This document shows positions 35,993-45,238 of a stretch of DNA of 64,000 nucleotides, in pieces. The stretch is taken from NCBI RefSeq assembly GCF_014172405.1, contig NZ_WNXC01000002.1, positions 124,001 through 188,000 on the forward strand. The letters run 5' to 3'. Made by a program: the position numbers and the translations under genes. This stretch comes from Pedobacter gandavensis. Its GTDB lineage: Bacteria; Bacteroidota; Bacteroidia; Sphingobacteriales; Sphingobacteriaceae. Numbering within the stretch: the stretch's first letter is position 1; every line of letters starts with the position of its first letter. The notes beneath the pieces were generated by a model, which did not search any database, was not told the DNA's origin, and saw nothing but the letters and a program-made list of their open reading frames with translations.

Positions 35993-36379
35993 TGCAATAC
36001 CTAAGCTAATTCACCTCGGGATGAACTTTATGGAAAGCTGAGAGCCTGAGAATTGCGTTTTAATTAAAGTAAATATCACCAAAATGTGAGATATTTTATA
36101 ATTTATTTTTGTCAGGTATAATCACCCTTCCCACCACAATAGAAGCTGTTTTAAGTTAAAAGTTACTTTGTTTGGCTCAAACTATGTCATGCAAAATATT
36201 CACTTTTAAATTGTTAATTTCAGGTAATGAGATTTTGCTAACCAAATTAAATGAATGCGTTTCTTATAGTTTTTCGATAAACAATACGAATGACTGTAAA
36301 AACCAAAGGGAATAACCGTTTAATCTCCCGATGAGCACAGGTGGAATTTTCTCTTTGGGTAATTAAAGCTATGTACGTT
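35993..36379. other. 387-bp gap between divergent genes
   Basis: Nothing recognisable is coded here. It separates the 426-aa minus-strand gene from the Crp-like plus-strand gene and presumably holds promoters for both. An ATG at 36341 opens the same frame as the Crp-like gene; I think the later ATG is the true start. Confidence 0.4.
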
Positions 36380-36961
36380 ATGAAAAACGCTGCTTATAGA
36401 ACACTAATAGAAGAGTTGGAAAAATACAATCCTAATATGACAACTGGATTAAAATTAAAACTGCCAGATTACCTATTTGAAGTTAGGTACAGAAAAGGAT
36501 GTAGGGTTTTAAATTATAAACAGGTTCAGGATTCAGGACTATTTATCTATAAGGGCTCTGCAATGGAGCTTTCCGTTAACCCTATAACGCTGGAAGAAAC
36601 AGCCGCTAACTTTTGGTTTGAAAAGGATTTCCCATATACAACACCTGGCTTATTTAGCAGGGAACTATCCCCTAGTTATATCAAGCTCCTAGAAGATACT
36701 TTATTTGTTGGTATCCCTTTTTCGGACTTTATAGCAATGAAACAAGAATTTCCAGAAGTCGAATTACTTTCGGAAGGGATAAGAAGCCACTATGAGCGAA
36801 AAAGACATGAATTTGAAGAGGATTTTAGGCATTCAGCCAAACACAGAGTAAAACGCCTCGAACAGGCGCGTCCCAATATTTATAATCTGGCAGAAATCCA
36901 ACATATAGCCCAATACCACCGCATCAGTGTAAAAACACTGAGCAGGTTAAGAGGTAAGTAA
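36380..36961 (+). CDS. Crp/Fnr-like regulator
   Basis: The protein resembles Bacteroidota Crp/Fnr proteins of about 190 aa. An N-terminal cyclic-nucleotide-binding fold is suggested by FIYKGSAMEL and by FWFEKDFPYTTPGLFSRELSPSYIKLLEDTLFVGIPFSDFIAMKQEFPE. A short C-terminal helix-turn-helix-like tail follows (IYNLAEIQHIAQYHRISVKTLSRLRG). The usual Arg/Glu ligand pair is not obvious, so a true cNMP ligand is doubtful. I prefer the start MKNAAYRTL at 36380; MYVMKN at 36371 is possible. Confidence 0.7.
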   Translation: MKNAAYRTLIEELEKYNPNMTTGLKLKLPDYLFEVRYRKGCRVLNYKQVQDSGLFIYKGSAMELSVNPITLEETAANFWFEKDFPYTTPGLFSRELSPSYIKLLEDTLFVGIPFSDFIAMKQEFPEVELLSEGIRSHYERKRHEFEEDFRHSAKHRVKRLEQARPNIYNLAEIQHIAQYHRISVKTLSRLRGK

Positions 36962-36989
36962 CTTTACAAACGAGGGCTAAAAAATAGAA

Positions 36990-37022
36990 TTGTCCGATTT
37001 GAATGGGACATTTGTCCGATTT
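36990..37022. promoter_or_regulatory. two 11-bp direct repeats (possible operator)
   Basis: TTGTCCGATTT occurs at 36990-37000 and again at 37012-37022, 22 bp apart, about two helical turns. A GGACATTTGTCC palindrome lies between and into the second copy. The position is just below the Crp-like gene and upstream of the MauE gene. A regulator site is plausible but unproven. Confidence 0.35.
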
Positions 37023-37211
37023 TTTTGCCTCAAATGTCCAATGTATTTCTTTCTAAACAGCCGAACTTCAATTATCGAAATGGTAATAATTGAGGAACTA
37101 TAAAAGAAAGGGGTGCTGTGACAAAGAGCAAGAAATGAAGATCGGCGGGTTATGTACCTGCTCGTGACGGTAGTCACAAAATCAAATGAGTGACAATTCA
37201 ATTTTACATCT

Positions 37212-37673
37212 ATGGAAAGCACAATAGAAGGTAATAGATCATTTAGGTTCAACGACAATTTTAAAGAATGGATAGTATTTGGGATATGTCTTATCTGTAC
37301 TTTTCTATTTCTGTTTTCAGCTTATGAAAAAATAATTGATCATAGCAGATTCGCAAAAGGCTTATCTAAGGTATCAATCATTAGCTCTTATGCAAATCTT
37401 ATAGCTTGGGCAATCCCTATTCTTGAAATACTCATATCGTTATTATTGATTATCCCTAAAACACATAGATGGGGTCTTTATGGGTTCGCTGGTCTAATGA
37501 CCTTATTTACCGCCTACATTCTGAGTATGCTACTTTGGAAAGAAAAATTGCCTTGTCATTGTAATTTGATTATTGAAAAATTAAGCTGGGAGCAGCATTT
37601 ATGGTTCAACCTCGTATTCATAGGATTGTCCATAGCTGCGGTTAAACTTAGCAAACCAATTACTAAAATTTAA
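37212..37673 (+). CDS. MauE/DoxX-like redox-associated membrane protein
   Basis: This is a 153-aa protein with four predicted membrane segments (WIVFGICLICTFLFLFSAYEKI; YANLIAWAIPILEILISLLLII; LYGFAGLMTLFTAYILSMLLW; HLWFNLVFIGLSIAAV). It carries the CHCNLI motif on a loop, like MauE-type proteins involved in disulfide/redox maturation of exported proteins. It is 10 bp upstream of the small secreted peptide. With the TlpA-like protein it suggests a thiol-redox function for the cargo block. Confidence 0.75.
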   Translation: MESTIEGNRSFRFNDNFKEWIVFGICLICTFLFLFSAYEKIIDHSRFAKGLSKVSIISSYANLIAWAIPILEILISLLLIIPKTHRWGLYGFAGLMTLFTAYILSMLLWKEKLPCHCNLIIEKLSWEQHLWFNLVFIGLSIAAVKLSKPITKI

Positions 37674-37683
37674 ACTTTACAAT

Positions 37684-37986
37684 ATGAACAACTTTCAAAA
37701 ACTTGCTTTAGGCTTATCAGTAGGTGCTATGGCTATTGGATTCAGTGCTTTTAAAAGTTCAGAAAATGCAAATACTAAACTTGACAGAGCAATATTCTTT
37801 AACAAATCTGGGGTACAGAGTAATATCGCTTCTGACTATGTTTACCAACCTGATGGCGACTGTCTGGCAGCCTCAACCGCTTGTAGTGCTGAATGGAATT
37901 ATACAGGAACCTTAACAGAAGGTGCACATCCAAATGGATCAAAATATTCCACAACTGATAGTCAGGGGGCTTGGGACGGCAACTAA
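37684..37986 (+). CDS. small secreted Cys-containing peptide
   Basis: This is a 100-aa exported protein with a short hydrophobic signal (LALGLSVGAMAIGFSAF) and a mature domain with two Cys (60 and 67) in GDCLAASTACSAEW. Small proteins of this type sit beside MauE- and TlpA-like genes in Sphingobacteriaceae and may be DUF6520-like, though I am not certain. It could be a substrate of the redox pair, a signalling peptide or a structural factor. Its stop codon lies inside the strong terminator that follows. Confidence 0.65.
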   Translation: MNNFQKLALGLSVGAMAIGFSAFKSSENANTKLDRAIFFNKSGVQSNIASDYVYQPDGDCLAASTACSAEWNYTGTLTEGAHPNGSKYSTTDSQGAWDGN

Positions 37987-38025
37987 CTAAAAAAGGGCTG
38001 CAGTGCAGCCCTTTTTTAGTTAGTT
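37981..38025. terminator. 22-bp perfect bidirectional terminator
   Basis: The region is a perfect 22-bp inverted repeat around a single central base, with a GC core (GGGCTGCA) and A/T runs on both sides. It overlaps the stop codons of both convergent genes (TAA of the peptide, and the minus-strand stop at 38020-38022), so it terminates transcription from either side. Confidence 0.9.
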
Positions 38026-39525
38026 AGAATTTATTGCTTCCAGCAGAACAGCGGATAACCGCTCGGATGATATTCTTAAATCGCCCCGCTTATTACTAAA
38101 GAGCTTTCCCCGCTTATCAATAATTATAGGTCTTGGATAAGCAGTAACAGCAAATTGTTTAATGATTGGATGGTTTGTTCCCAAACCATCCGTGTATAGG
38201 TTGATTGCTGTTGGTGATGTATAAAGCCCCTCTCTAACACTTCTTATCCAGCTATCTTTAATCTTATCTATGGAAACAGCTATAAACACCACATTACTAT
38301 CATTTTCAAACTTTTTCTCGACTTTTGACAGCACTGATCGATTATACATGGCACACCCTCCACAACCGGTAAACCAAAAATCAAGAAAGATAACTTTGCC
38401 TAGATAATCGCTAAGTTTGATCAAACTGCCGTTAACATCTGGCAGGGAGAAATCAAATACTTTTGCACCTATACTTTGAGCCCTAATCATCGTATGTATT
38501 AATCTGATATAATCCTTATCACCAATACTCTTCAATACTGTATCTACTACGTCATTTTGGGCTGAAAATTTGGTAAAATCTTTGAGCACATATTCTGTTA
38601 ACACCCTTTCTTTAAGGCTCTGGTGTGGAATACTGTAGATTCTAGCTAATTTTTCTTTCTTATTTAATGCCAAAGTCTCAAATTCATATTTAAGTAATAA
38701 AGATGATGCGTATAATGAAGAAAGGGAAAGTAAACTATTGGAAAAATCAGCGGGTTTATCTGTTGCTAGGTAATATTGCACCAAAAACCTTTCTCTACTC
38801 CCAACTTTCAACACCTGAATTTCTTTAGACACCGTTTTTAATTGCTTGTAAATGATTATCATTTTTTTTGAGTACAAATTGATTCTCATCATCTCAAAGG
38901 CCAATTCAGACATTGCTAATTGATACCGATTTAGTATATTATAATTACCATTTTCGAGGTTTGAGGCAAGATGAATAGCATTCCAAAGTCCTGCAAACTG
39001 CCCTGTGTCTACACGATATTTTCTTTGACTTTGCAATTTGATTAAATTAACCTTTTCGTTCTGTTCAATTGAATATTGACAATTATATTTTTCAGCCCCC
39101 TTTCCACTAAAACGGATATTTTCAATGTTTAATAGTTCCCCGACCTTATTGACTTTAAAGTGAGTTTTAAACGATATAGAAATATCGTCCCCAGGCTCTG
39201 CTAAATATGATTTAAAAAGCTCCGTTCTATTCCCCTCACTTGACTTGTATACAAGTGTTAAATAAAAAGGATCATTTTCCTTAATCTCCAGTTTAAACTT
39301 TCCTTCTGAAATAGGCACCCTAATTGTTTGTCCCTCTAAGTTTCCGAGATATTCAGGCAACTTACACATTCTATAAATGACCTCAATAGAGTCTTTATCG
39401 GCCGCGTTTAAAACACCTTTAATTTTTAAGGGTGTATAATTTTGAGCTAAAGCTGCGCTTGTTATTACAAAGCAGTTGAATGTTGTTATCAAAACAACAA
39501 TGGTTTTTACACTAAAATATTTCAT
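38020..39525 (-). CDS. TlpA-like secreted thioredoxin/AhpC-family protein
   Basis: This 501-aa exported protein has a signal peptide (IVVLITTFNCFVITSAALAQ), an N-terminal DUF4369-like beta domain (about residues 30-130), a helical linker and a C-terminal thioredoxin-fold domain. The active-site motif is WFTGCGGC, inside VIFLDFWFTGCGGCAMY. It is probably a periplasmic thiol reductase or carrier. It is the last gene of the SusC-SusD-TlpA run, 15 bp after the SusD gene. Confidence 0.85.
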   Translation of the reverse strand: MKYFSVKTIVVLITTFNCFVITSAALAQNYTPLKIKGVLNAADKDSIEVIYRMCKLPEYLGNLEGQTIRVPISEGKFKLEIKENDPFYLTLVYKSSEGNRTELFKSYLAEPGDDISISFKTHFKVNKVGELLNIENIRFSGKGAEKYNCQYSIEQNEKVNLIKLQSQRKYRVDTGQFAGLWNAIHLASNLENGNYNILNRYQLAMSELAFEMMRINLYSKKMIIIYKQLKTVSKEIQVLKVGSRERFLVQYYLATDKPADFSNSLLSLSSLYASSLLLKYEFETLALNKKEKLARIYSIPHQSLKERVLTEYVLKDFTKFSAQNDVVDTVLKSIGDKDYIRLIHTMIRAQSIGAKVFDFSLPDVNGSLIKLSDYLGKVIFLDFWFTGCGGCAMYNRSVLSKVEKKFENDSNVVFIAVSIDKIKDSWIRSVREGLYTSPTAINLYTDGLGTNHPIIKQFAVTAYPRPIIIDKRGKLFSNKRGDLRISSERLSAVLLEAINSN

Positions 39526-39540
39526 GATATGTGTTTTTGA

Positions 39541-40941
39541 TTAGTCTCTACTATTTTGTTCTATGCCGCTCAATCTGATTTCATCAGGGGGAATAGAAAG
39601 AGTATACTTCTTATCATTAGGTGCCAAAGAATAAACCTTACCATCTAATGTCCTTTTTAAAGTAATTGCAAGGTTTGTTTCTGTGTTGAGCCTTCTCAGG
39701 TCTATCCAGCGCAATTCTCGAAAAAGCAATTCCTTTCTCCTTTCATCTAAAATTATTTTGAGGGCAATTGTAGCGTTTGATGCAGTCCTATCAACATAGG
39801 TACTAGTACCATCATTGTTTTTCTTCCACCTTGTTTTGAGTAATAAATTTAAATCGGCTAGTGCCTCATTAGTTTTATCTTTCCTCGCGAAACACTCTGC
39901 ACGGATTAAAAGCATTTCATCAATCGCAAGGCCACTAAAAAAATTGTTTGAGCCGCTGTAATTTCCTTTAAATTTGACATCCGTTCCTGACAGCGTAAAG
40001 TAGAGTACCTTACGCAAGTCATTATCCTCATAGGTATTGTATAATTCAACATCTACATTAAAAGAGTTTTTGCTTAAAATCTTATACGTGGTGGCTTCAC
40101 TGTGAAAAATTATCTCATTGCTGAACCTAACAAAAGGAAGTGTGGCTGTTGGTTTTAGCGTGTTATAATCTATTAATAGGTCAGAAATTCCAAGAGCAGC
40201 ATTTGAATTTTTTAACGAACTGTCAAAATTCCCCATAGACAAATAAATTCTAGCCAAGAGTGCGTAAACAGCCTGCTTCGAGGGCCTCGTTAAATAGGTG
40301 GATGTTGAGGGCAGTAAATCGAGGGCAGTATTTAAGTCTAGGAGGATCTGGCTGTATGTCTCCTTAATTGTTGCCCGCTTTACTCGCTCATTTGGATCAG
40401 GTGATAAACGAATTAGAAGTCCTAAGTCGTTATTAGCACTCTGTTCATTAAAGGGTTTACAAAACAGTTGTGTAAGATTGAAGTAGCTGAACGCCCTATA
40501 AAATAATGCGCTACCCTTTACATTATTCCAATCTTTTAAATTTTGATTAGTAGTAGAAATTTTAGCTATCCCCTCTACGACTATATTTGCATACAGTATT
40601 CTTTTATAGCTATAAGTCCAATCAAAATTAACAGTTTCGCCTTCATAGATTTCTGAAGACCACCTGTAGCTATTTCTTTCCAATGCCGTATTGCTGCTTT
40701 GCCAATTTGCTAAAGTGACAGTGTAATTATCAGAACTAACATCATTAAGCCCCGGATAATTAGCATTAAAAACATCGGAATTGTCCAGAATGGCTTGATA
40801 ATCCTGAATTGTTGTAGGTATTATTAGTGTTTTATCAGGTTTAGCATCCAACCACCCTTTTTTACACGAGTTTAAAGTTAAGACTAGGACTATATATAGG
40901 ATAGGTACAAGTCTTTTACGAAGTGAATTTTGATTTTTCAT
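39541..40941 (-). CDS. SusD/RagB-family outer-membrane lipoprotein
   Basis: This is the surface substrate-binding partner of the TonB-dependent transporter. The N-terminus has a lipobox near Cys26 (VLTLNSCKKGW). The TPR-like helical body is typical (ALFYRAFSYFNLTQLFCKPF; ALLARIYLSMGNFD). The SusD landmark MLLIRAECFARKDKTNEALADLNLLLKTRW and ILDERRKELLFRELRWIDLRRLN are present. It is 466 aa, the usual length. It is coupled to the upstream SusC gene (11 bp). Confidence 0.92.
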   Translation of the reverse strand: MKNQNSLRKRLVPILYIVLVLTLNSCKKGWLDAKPDKTLIIPTTIQDYQAILDNSDVFNANYPGLNDVSSDNYTVTLANWQSSNTALERNSYRWSSEIYEGETVNFDWTYSYKRILYANIVVEGIAKISTTNQNLKDWNNVKGSALFYRAFSYFNLTQLFCKPFNEQSANNDLGLLIRLSPDPNERVKRATIKETYSQILLDLNTALDLLPSTSTYLTRPSKQAVYALLARIYLSMGNFDSSLKNSNAALGISDLLIDYNTLKPTATLPFVRFSNEIIFHSEATTYKILSKNSFNVDVELYNTYEDNDLRKVLYFTLSGTDVKFKGNYSGSNNFFSGLAIDEMLLIRAECFARKDKTNEALADLNLLLKTRWKKNNDGTSTYVDRTASNATIALKIILDERRKELLFRELRWIDLRRLNTETNLAITLKRTLDGKVYSLAPNDKKYTLSIPPDEIRLSGIEQNSRD

Positions 40942-40952
40942 AATTACATAGA

Positions 40953-43900
40953 TTATAGGTTAACTTTCAAGCCCAATGAGAATGATCTTGGAGCAGGAAA
41001 AATTGTTATCGTTGACGTGCCGGGAACGAAGTCAGGATCAAGATTGCTATCGGTAGCTTTCCAAAGGATACCAACATTATTGATGTAGGCATAAAGCTGA
41101 ATATCGTTTACAGGAATAAAAGACCATTTGAATTTTCTGAACGTGTAGTTTAAACCAATATCCTGCAATCGGATATGATCGCCTTTTTCAACTAGAATAG
41201 AGGAATTAGCATAAAAATTATCCCTACCTGAATTTTGGGGATACACTACTGATGGCACATTGGTGTTTAATTCATCCCCCGGTTTCTTCCAACGGTTACT
41301 ATAATCTGCGTTACCTAGAATGCTATTCTGGAATAAATTGGTATAACTAACTGATGGCTTTCTGAAATAATAATTGAACTTAAAACTGATATTGATGGTC
41401 AGCGACAAATCAGCATAGCTAAATGTATTTGATAGCCCTCCAAAAAAGGTAGGACGTGCTGACCCGTTATATTTTAAATCTGTTAACTCAGTGGCGTTTA
41501 AAGCTGTATAATCTTTGCTCTTAATCCCATTCACAAAACCAAGTGGATCACCATTTTCGGGATCAAGGCCAGCCCAAGGCAAACTGAATACACTATATAC
41601 TGGTTTTCCGACTATAGGCACTATTGACCTGCCATTTAAACCATCTGAACTGACCAATTGATTATTTGTTGCCTCAATATCATACTTGGTCACCTTATCT
41701 GTTGCATGGCTAATGAGCACTGAAGTTTGCCAGCCAAATTTTCCTATAAAGTTTCTGGAATTTAAAGTCAAATCGAAGCCTTTGCCTTTCATTTCAGCAA
41801 AATTCCCATTGAAATTCATCACTCCTGTATTAGGGGCTAATAAGGTACTACCAATAAGATCAACCCCATTTTTCAGATAATATTCAAAACTTCCAGACAG
41901 TCTATTGTCAACAGACGCAAAATCTATCCCTAGCTTAGTTTGTCTGATCCTTTCCCACCTTAAATCAGGATTCCCAATATTACCAACATTAGCATAGCCT
42001 AGTCTGGTGAACTTTGCATTTGACATTCTATAAAAGGTTGTAATACCTGTCGTAGACCTGTCAAGGTTACCATTGTACCCATAAGTCATAGTAAGATTTA
42101 AGTGTGGTAACCATGTGAGCTTATAGAATTTTTCAGCAGAAACATCCCATTTACCCCCCACTGACCACAAAGGGACAGATTTTTGATTGGTCGCTACTCC
42201 GAAATAGTTTGAACCATCTATACGGGTGCTTCCTGTAAGGATATATTTCTGTTTAAAGGCATAAGAGCCAATAGCATAAACAGACCTTAGTCGCTCTAAA
42301 GTTCCTCCAATGGCTATTCCTTCGGGTATGTTTGATCCTCCTGTGGGATTGGTATCATAATAGACATTGTAGTTCACCGAGCTATAATTGGCTACATCAT
42401 CATCATATCCGTACATCGACCCTCCCCTTATATCAGTTGACGATTGACTAAGTTCATAACCCGTAAGAACGGAGAAATCGTGTCTACCAATAGTCCGAGC
42501 AAAGTTTAACTGTGCCCTGAAATTTTGAGAAATGGTATTTCCATTCAGGTAGTTCAAAATTCCACCAACGGGAACATTATGATCTATGACAAGATCATCG
42601 GATAGAACGGAAAACATATTAATCAGATTTCTAGCGTAATATGTGTCCTTATTATAATATACCCTTTTCTCGTTTAATGATTTTTGGTATTGATACTTTA
42701 CATCTAAGCTTAAGCCCTTTATAAACTCATATTTTAAGCCTGTGGTTATTCGAGTGTCACTGGTATTGCTTTTATTTTCAGTAAGTCCCAATTCATTTAA
42801 CGGAACAAAAGTCCAATCCAAAAAACCTTTCGATATTGCGGAAGTAGTATAGTTGTTTCTATAGGTTCGTGTAATCGCTAACGGATTGTTATTGAGGTCT
42901 GCGTATTGGATGTACGGGAAGTAGGTTGAACTTTGCCCTAGAACAGAATTTAAAGTGTTGTCCGAATTAGCTATTGTTTGAGTATAGTAAAACCCTGCTG
43001 ATAGTTCCAGATTTGTTAATGGCCTAAAGGTATTTAATGTGCTTAAGGTTATCCGCTGATTATCATTACCTCTTAAATTCTGTAAACTTTTATCCAGACC
43101 GGATGAAACATAATAACTTACCTTTTCTGTCCCCCCACTCAAATTGATTGCATATTGCTGTGATACAGGCTTTATATAGAAATATTTAGCATTCTGATTT
43201 CTAACATCAATATTTTTCAAATCATTAATGGCCGATAAAGAGTCCAATGACGACAGCTGACCGTTATTCGCCATGATCTCCACTGCCGGAGAAATCACAG
43301 GATGATTAACAACATCCCCAAGCGATGTAGTGTACTTACCCTTATCGTAAAGGAATTTTTCTATCTCAATATAATCCGGGGATGATAAGAAATTTGGGTT
43401 GTAAAATAAATTTGGCTTATCTGCAATTGTCAAATTTGAGTTCAGTGAAACTTTCAATTGTTGGTTAACCTTGCCCTTTTTGGTGGTGATTACAATTACT
43501 CCATTACCTGCTTTCACTCCCCAAACTGAGGATGCGGCAGCATCTTTCAGTACCGTAATAGAAGCTACATCATTAGGATTTATATTGTTAATATCACCAC
43601 TGTAAGGAAAGTTGTCTACTATAATTAAGGGCTGGTCATTTGCTTTTATTGTACTTCTTCCTCTTATGTTTATATCTAAATGTCCATTATTGGTATTGCC
43701 AGTATTGGCATTAAACACCAACCCAGAAGTTATGCCATTCAACTTACTTAACACGTCAGTTGAAACCCTACTTTCAAAAGCTTCCTTTATGGGTTGCGCA
43801 AAAGACCCTGTTGCTCTTTCTTTCGGGATATTTTGATAACCTGTACTTACAATTTCAACCTCTTTCAGTTCTCTATTGTCTGATTCAAGGATAAGTTCAC

Positions 43901-44180
43901 CAAGATTGGAGCTTTGAACATTTTGGACTTCTTTTGTAATGTATCCTATACTTGTAATTATAAGAGTTGCCCCAAGCCCAACCTTGTCTATTGTAAATGC
44001 TCCGTCTTTGTTAGTAGTCGAATAAAGCTGTTTCCCTTTTATTTTAATGTTGGCTCCTGCAATGGGTAATTTATTTTCATTTACAATTTTCCCTTTCAAA
44101 GTAAGGGTTGACTCTTGCGCTTTCACTTTAAAATTTAGGCAAAGCACGGCCATGACGATGTATATCGTTAATTTTTTCAT
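40953..44180 (-). CDS. SusC/RagA TonB-dependent outer-membrane transporter
   Basis: This is an outer-membrane beta-barrel importing an unknown ligand. It has a signal peptide (IVMAVLCLNFKVKAQE), an N-terminal carboxypeptidase-like domain (GKIVNENKLPIAGANIKIKG), a plug with NINPNDVASITVLKDAAASSVWGVKAGNGVIVITTKKGK, and a C-terminal barrel ending ...SLGLKVNL. It is 1075 aa, normal for the family. Pairing with SusD and TlpA suggests uptake of a peptide or metal-organic ligand, but this is inference; no glycan-active enzymes flank it. Confidence 0.95.
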   Translation of the reverse strand: MKKLTIYIVMAVLCLNFKVKAQESTLTLKGKIVNENKLPIAGANIKIKGKQLYSTTNKDGAFTIDKVGLGATLIITSIGYITKEVQNVQSSNLGELILESDNRELKEVEIVSTGYQNIPKERATGSFAQPIKEAFESRVSTDVLSKLNGITSGLVFNANTGNTNNGHLDINIRGRSTIKANDQPLIIVDNFPYSGDINNINPNDVASITVLKDAAASSVWGVKAGNGVIVITTKKGKVNQQLKVSLNSNLTIADKPNLFYNPNFLSSPDYIEIEKFLYDKGKYTTSLGDVVNHPVISPAVEIMANNGQLSSLDSLSAINDLKNIDVRNQNAKYFYIKPVSQQYAINLSGGTEKVSYYVSSGLDKSLQNLRGNDNQRITLSTLNTFRPLTNLELSAGFYYTQTIANSDNTLNSVLGQSSTYFPYIQYADLNNNPLAITRTYRNNYTTSAISKGFLDWTFVPLNELGLTENKSNTSDTRITTGLKYEFIKGLSLDVKYQYQKSLNEKRVYYNKDTYYARNLINMFSVLSDDLVIDHNVPVGGILNYLNGNTISQNFRAQLNFARTIGRHDFSVLTGYELSQSSTDIRGGSMYGYDDDVANYSSVNYNVYYDTNPTGGSNIPEGIAIGGTLERLRSVYAIGSYAFKQKYILTGSTRIDGSNYFGVATNQKSVPLWSVGGKWDVSAEKFYKLTWLPHLNLTMTYGYNGNLDRSTTGITTFYRMSNAKFTRLGYANVGNIGNPDLRWERIRQTKLGIDFASVDNRLSGSFEYYLKNGVDLIGSTLLAPNTGVMNFNGNFAEMKGKGFDLTLNSRNFIGKFGWQTSVLISHATDKVTKYDIEATNNQLVSSDGLNGRSIVPIVGKPVYSVFSLPWAGLDPENGDPLGFVNGIKSKDYTALNATELTDLKYNGSARPTFFGGLSNTFSYADLSLTINISFKFNYYFRKPSVSYTNLFQNSILGNADYSNRWKKPGDELNTNVPSVVYPQNSGRDNFYANSSILVEKGDHIRLQDIGLNYTFRKFKWSFIPVNDIQLYAYINNVGILWKATDSNLDPDFVPGTSTITIFPAPRSFSLGLKVNL

Positions 44181-44238
44181 GTTAATGAGTTTAGTGTATC
44201 AAGAAATGTCTACCGGGATGATTCTATTATTCCCCTAA

Positions 44239-44430
44239 CTAAACTGGTGGCTTAACAATGTTCTCAAATAAGATTTTCAGGAACTTGTACTTCTTCTTAA
44301 ATAAGTAACTGAAATAGTGGATTACAATAATTGTATGTATACATACATCACTAAGCCGAATGACCAAAAGGTGATTCGGTTTAGTCGTAATTTCTCCTGA
44401 AGTGAAAAGGGATGTGTATGTAGTTTTCAT
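44239..44430 (-). CDS. possible small leader protein upstream of SusC
   Basis: A 63-aa frame begins MKTTYTSLFTSGEITTKPNHL and ends in a hydrophobic then basic stretch (IIVIHYFSYLFKKKYKFLK). It lies 58 bp upstream of the SusC start on the same strand. No family is known to me. It may be expressed with the SusC operon or be a chance frame. Confidence 0.35.
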   Translation of the reverse strand: MKTTYTSLFTSGEITTKPNHLLVIRLSDVCIHTIIVIHYFSYLFKKKYKFLKILFENIVKPPV

Positions 44431-44742
44431 TACCGTACATAATTTAGATTTCTAATGAATTATGTAACGGACTGGGTACCTCAAATGAGCATGGACACCA
44501 AACCCGCTATCCGTCCCTGCCTAGGTGAAATAACGAGCGAAGCGCCACACCCATTTGAGGTATGGTTTCCACCCAAATCATGCAATCACATTCTCGGCAG
44601 GGACGGTGCATGATTAACAGTGCTAACCTAATTTTTAAATCATTCTCCACTTATGGTGGCTGATTCCTAGTTATGAAAAAATAGTTTGGTTTGGCATAAG
44701 GTAGAGGTATGTCTAAGTTGGGGCAATATATTAGTACGATCT
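44431..44742. other. noncoding region upstream of the SusC block
   Basis: Besides the interlocking inverted repeats at 44477-44615 I see no coding frame. It separates the SusC block from the sigma-like gene. Confidence 0.5.
44477..44615. repeat. three interleaved perfect inverted repeats
   Basis: There are three pairs. A is 44477-44487 with 44552-44562 (TACCTCAAATG). B is 44511-44521 with 44596-44606 (CCGTCCCTGCC). C is 44576-44584 with 44607-44615 (AATCATGCA). The order is A B A' C B' C', so the three pairs cannot all fold as simple nested hairpins. Either alternative folds compete or a pseudoknotted RNA forms. Confidence 0.85.
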
Positions 44743-45237
44743 TCATTGGGCTGTTGACTGAGCAAAATGATCATTTAGATTTTTTATTGCACGATACAAC
44801 GACTTACTAATGTCAGCAGTGCTCATGAAAAGTTCTTCTCCGATTTCAGCCACTGTTCTACTATGGAAAAACACCCTAATGAAAACTGGATAATCATTTT
44901 GATTTATAATTCTAAGTAAATCATCATCCTTATAGGCTATTTCAAGTGAGTTGGTTGGCGACTGAAATTCTTCCTTAATGGTTTGACGAACTATATTGAG
45001 CATCCAAGTAAAAAATTTCAGTTTTTCAGGATCATATTGATCCGCATCAAACCAAATTTTACTTATCGCTTTTTGAAAGACAGCAATTCTCGCTTCATGG
45101 TTATGAAATACTTTACACACAATACCGTATAAAGCAGCTCCATATAATTTTTGCACGGTTGCTAAAGCAAGATCATCTTTCCTAACCATAGCCTCAATTA
45201 ATTTAGCTTGTGATAAATATGGTTCCATAATTTTCAT
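44743..45237 (-). CDS. sigma-70-like (ECF-type) protein
   Basis: The protein is about 164 aa, helical, and shaped like an ECF sigma factor. Region-2-like text is LYGIVCKVFHNHEARIAVFQKAISKIWFDADQYDPEKLKFFTWMLNIVRQTI. A region-4-like C-terminus has VFFHSRTVAEIGEELFMSTADISKSLYRAIKNLNDHF. I prefer the start at 45237, one base after the upstream gene's stop. It may direct the SusC/SusD operon, as ECF sigma factors often do in Bacteroidota. No anti-sigma gene is obvious; the 154-aa upstream gene is a candidate partner. Confidence 0.62.
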   Translation of the reverse strand: MKIMEPYLSQAKLIEAMVRKDDLALATVQKLYGAALYGIVCKVFHNHEARIAVFQKAISKIWFDADQYDPEKLKFFTWMLNIVRQTIKEEFQSPTNSLEIAYKDDDLLRIINQNDYPVFIRVFFHSRTVAEIGEELFMSTADISKSLYRAIKNLNDHFAQSTAQ

Positions 45238-45238
45238 G

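Noticed and set aside
36977..37258. 93-codon minus-strand frame
   Set aside because: Antisense to the MauE start and its leader, with no family likeness.
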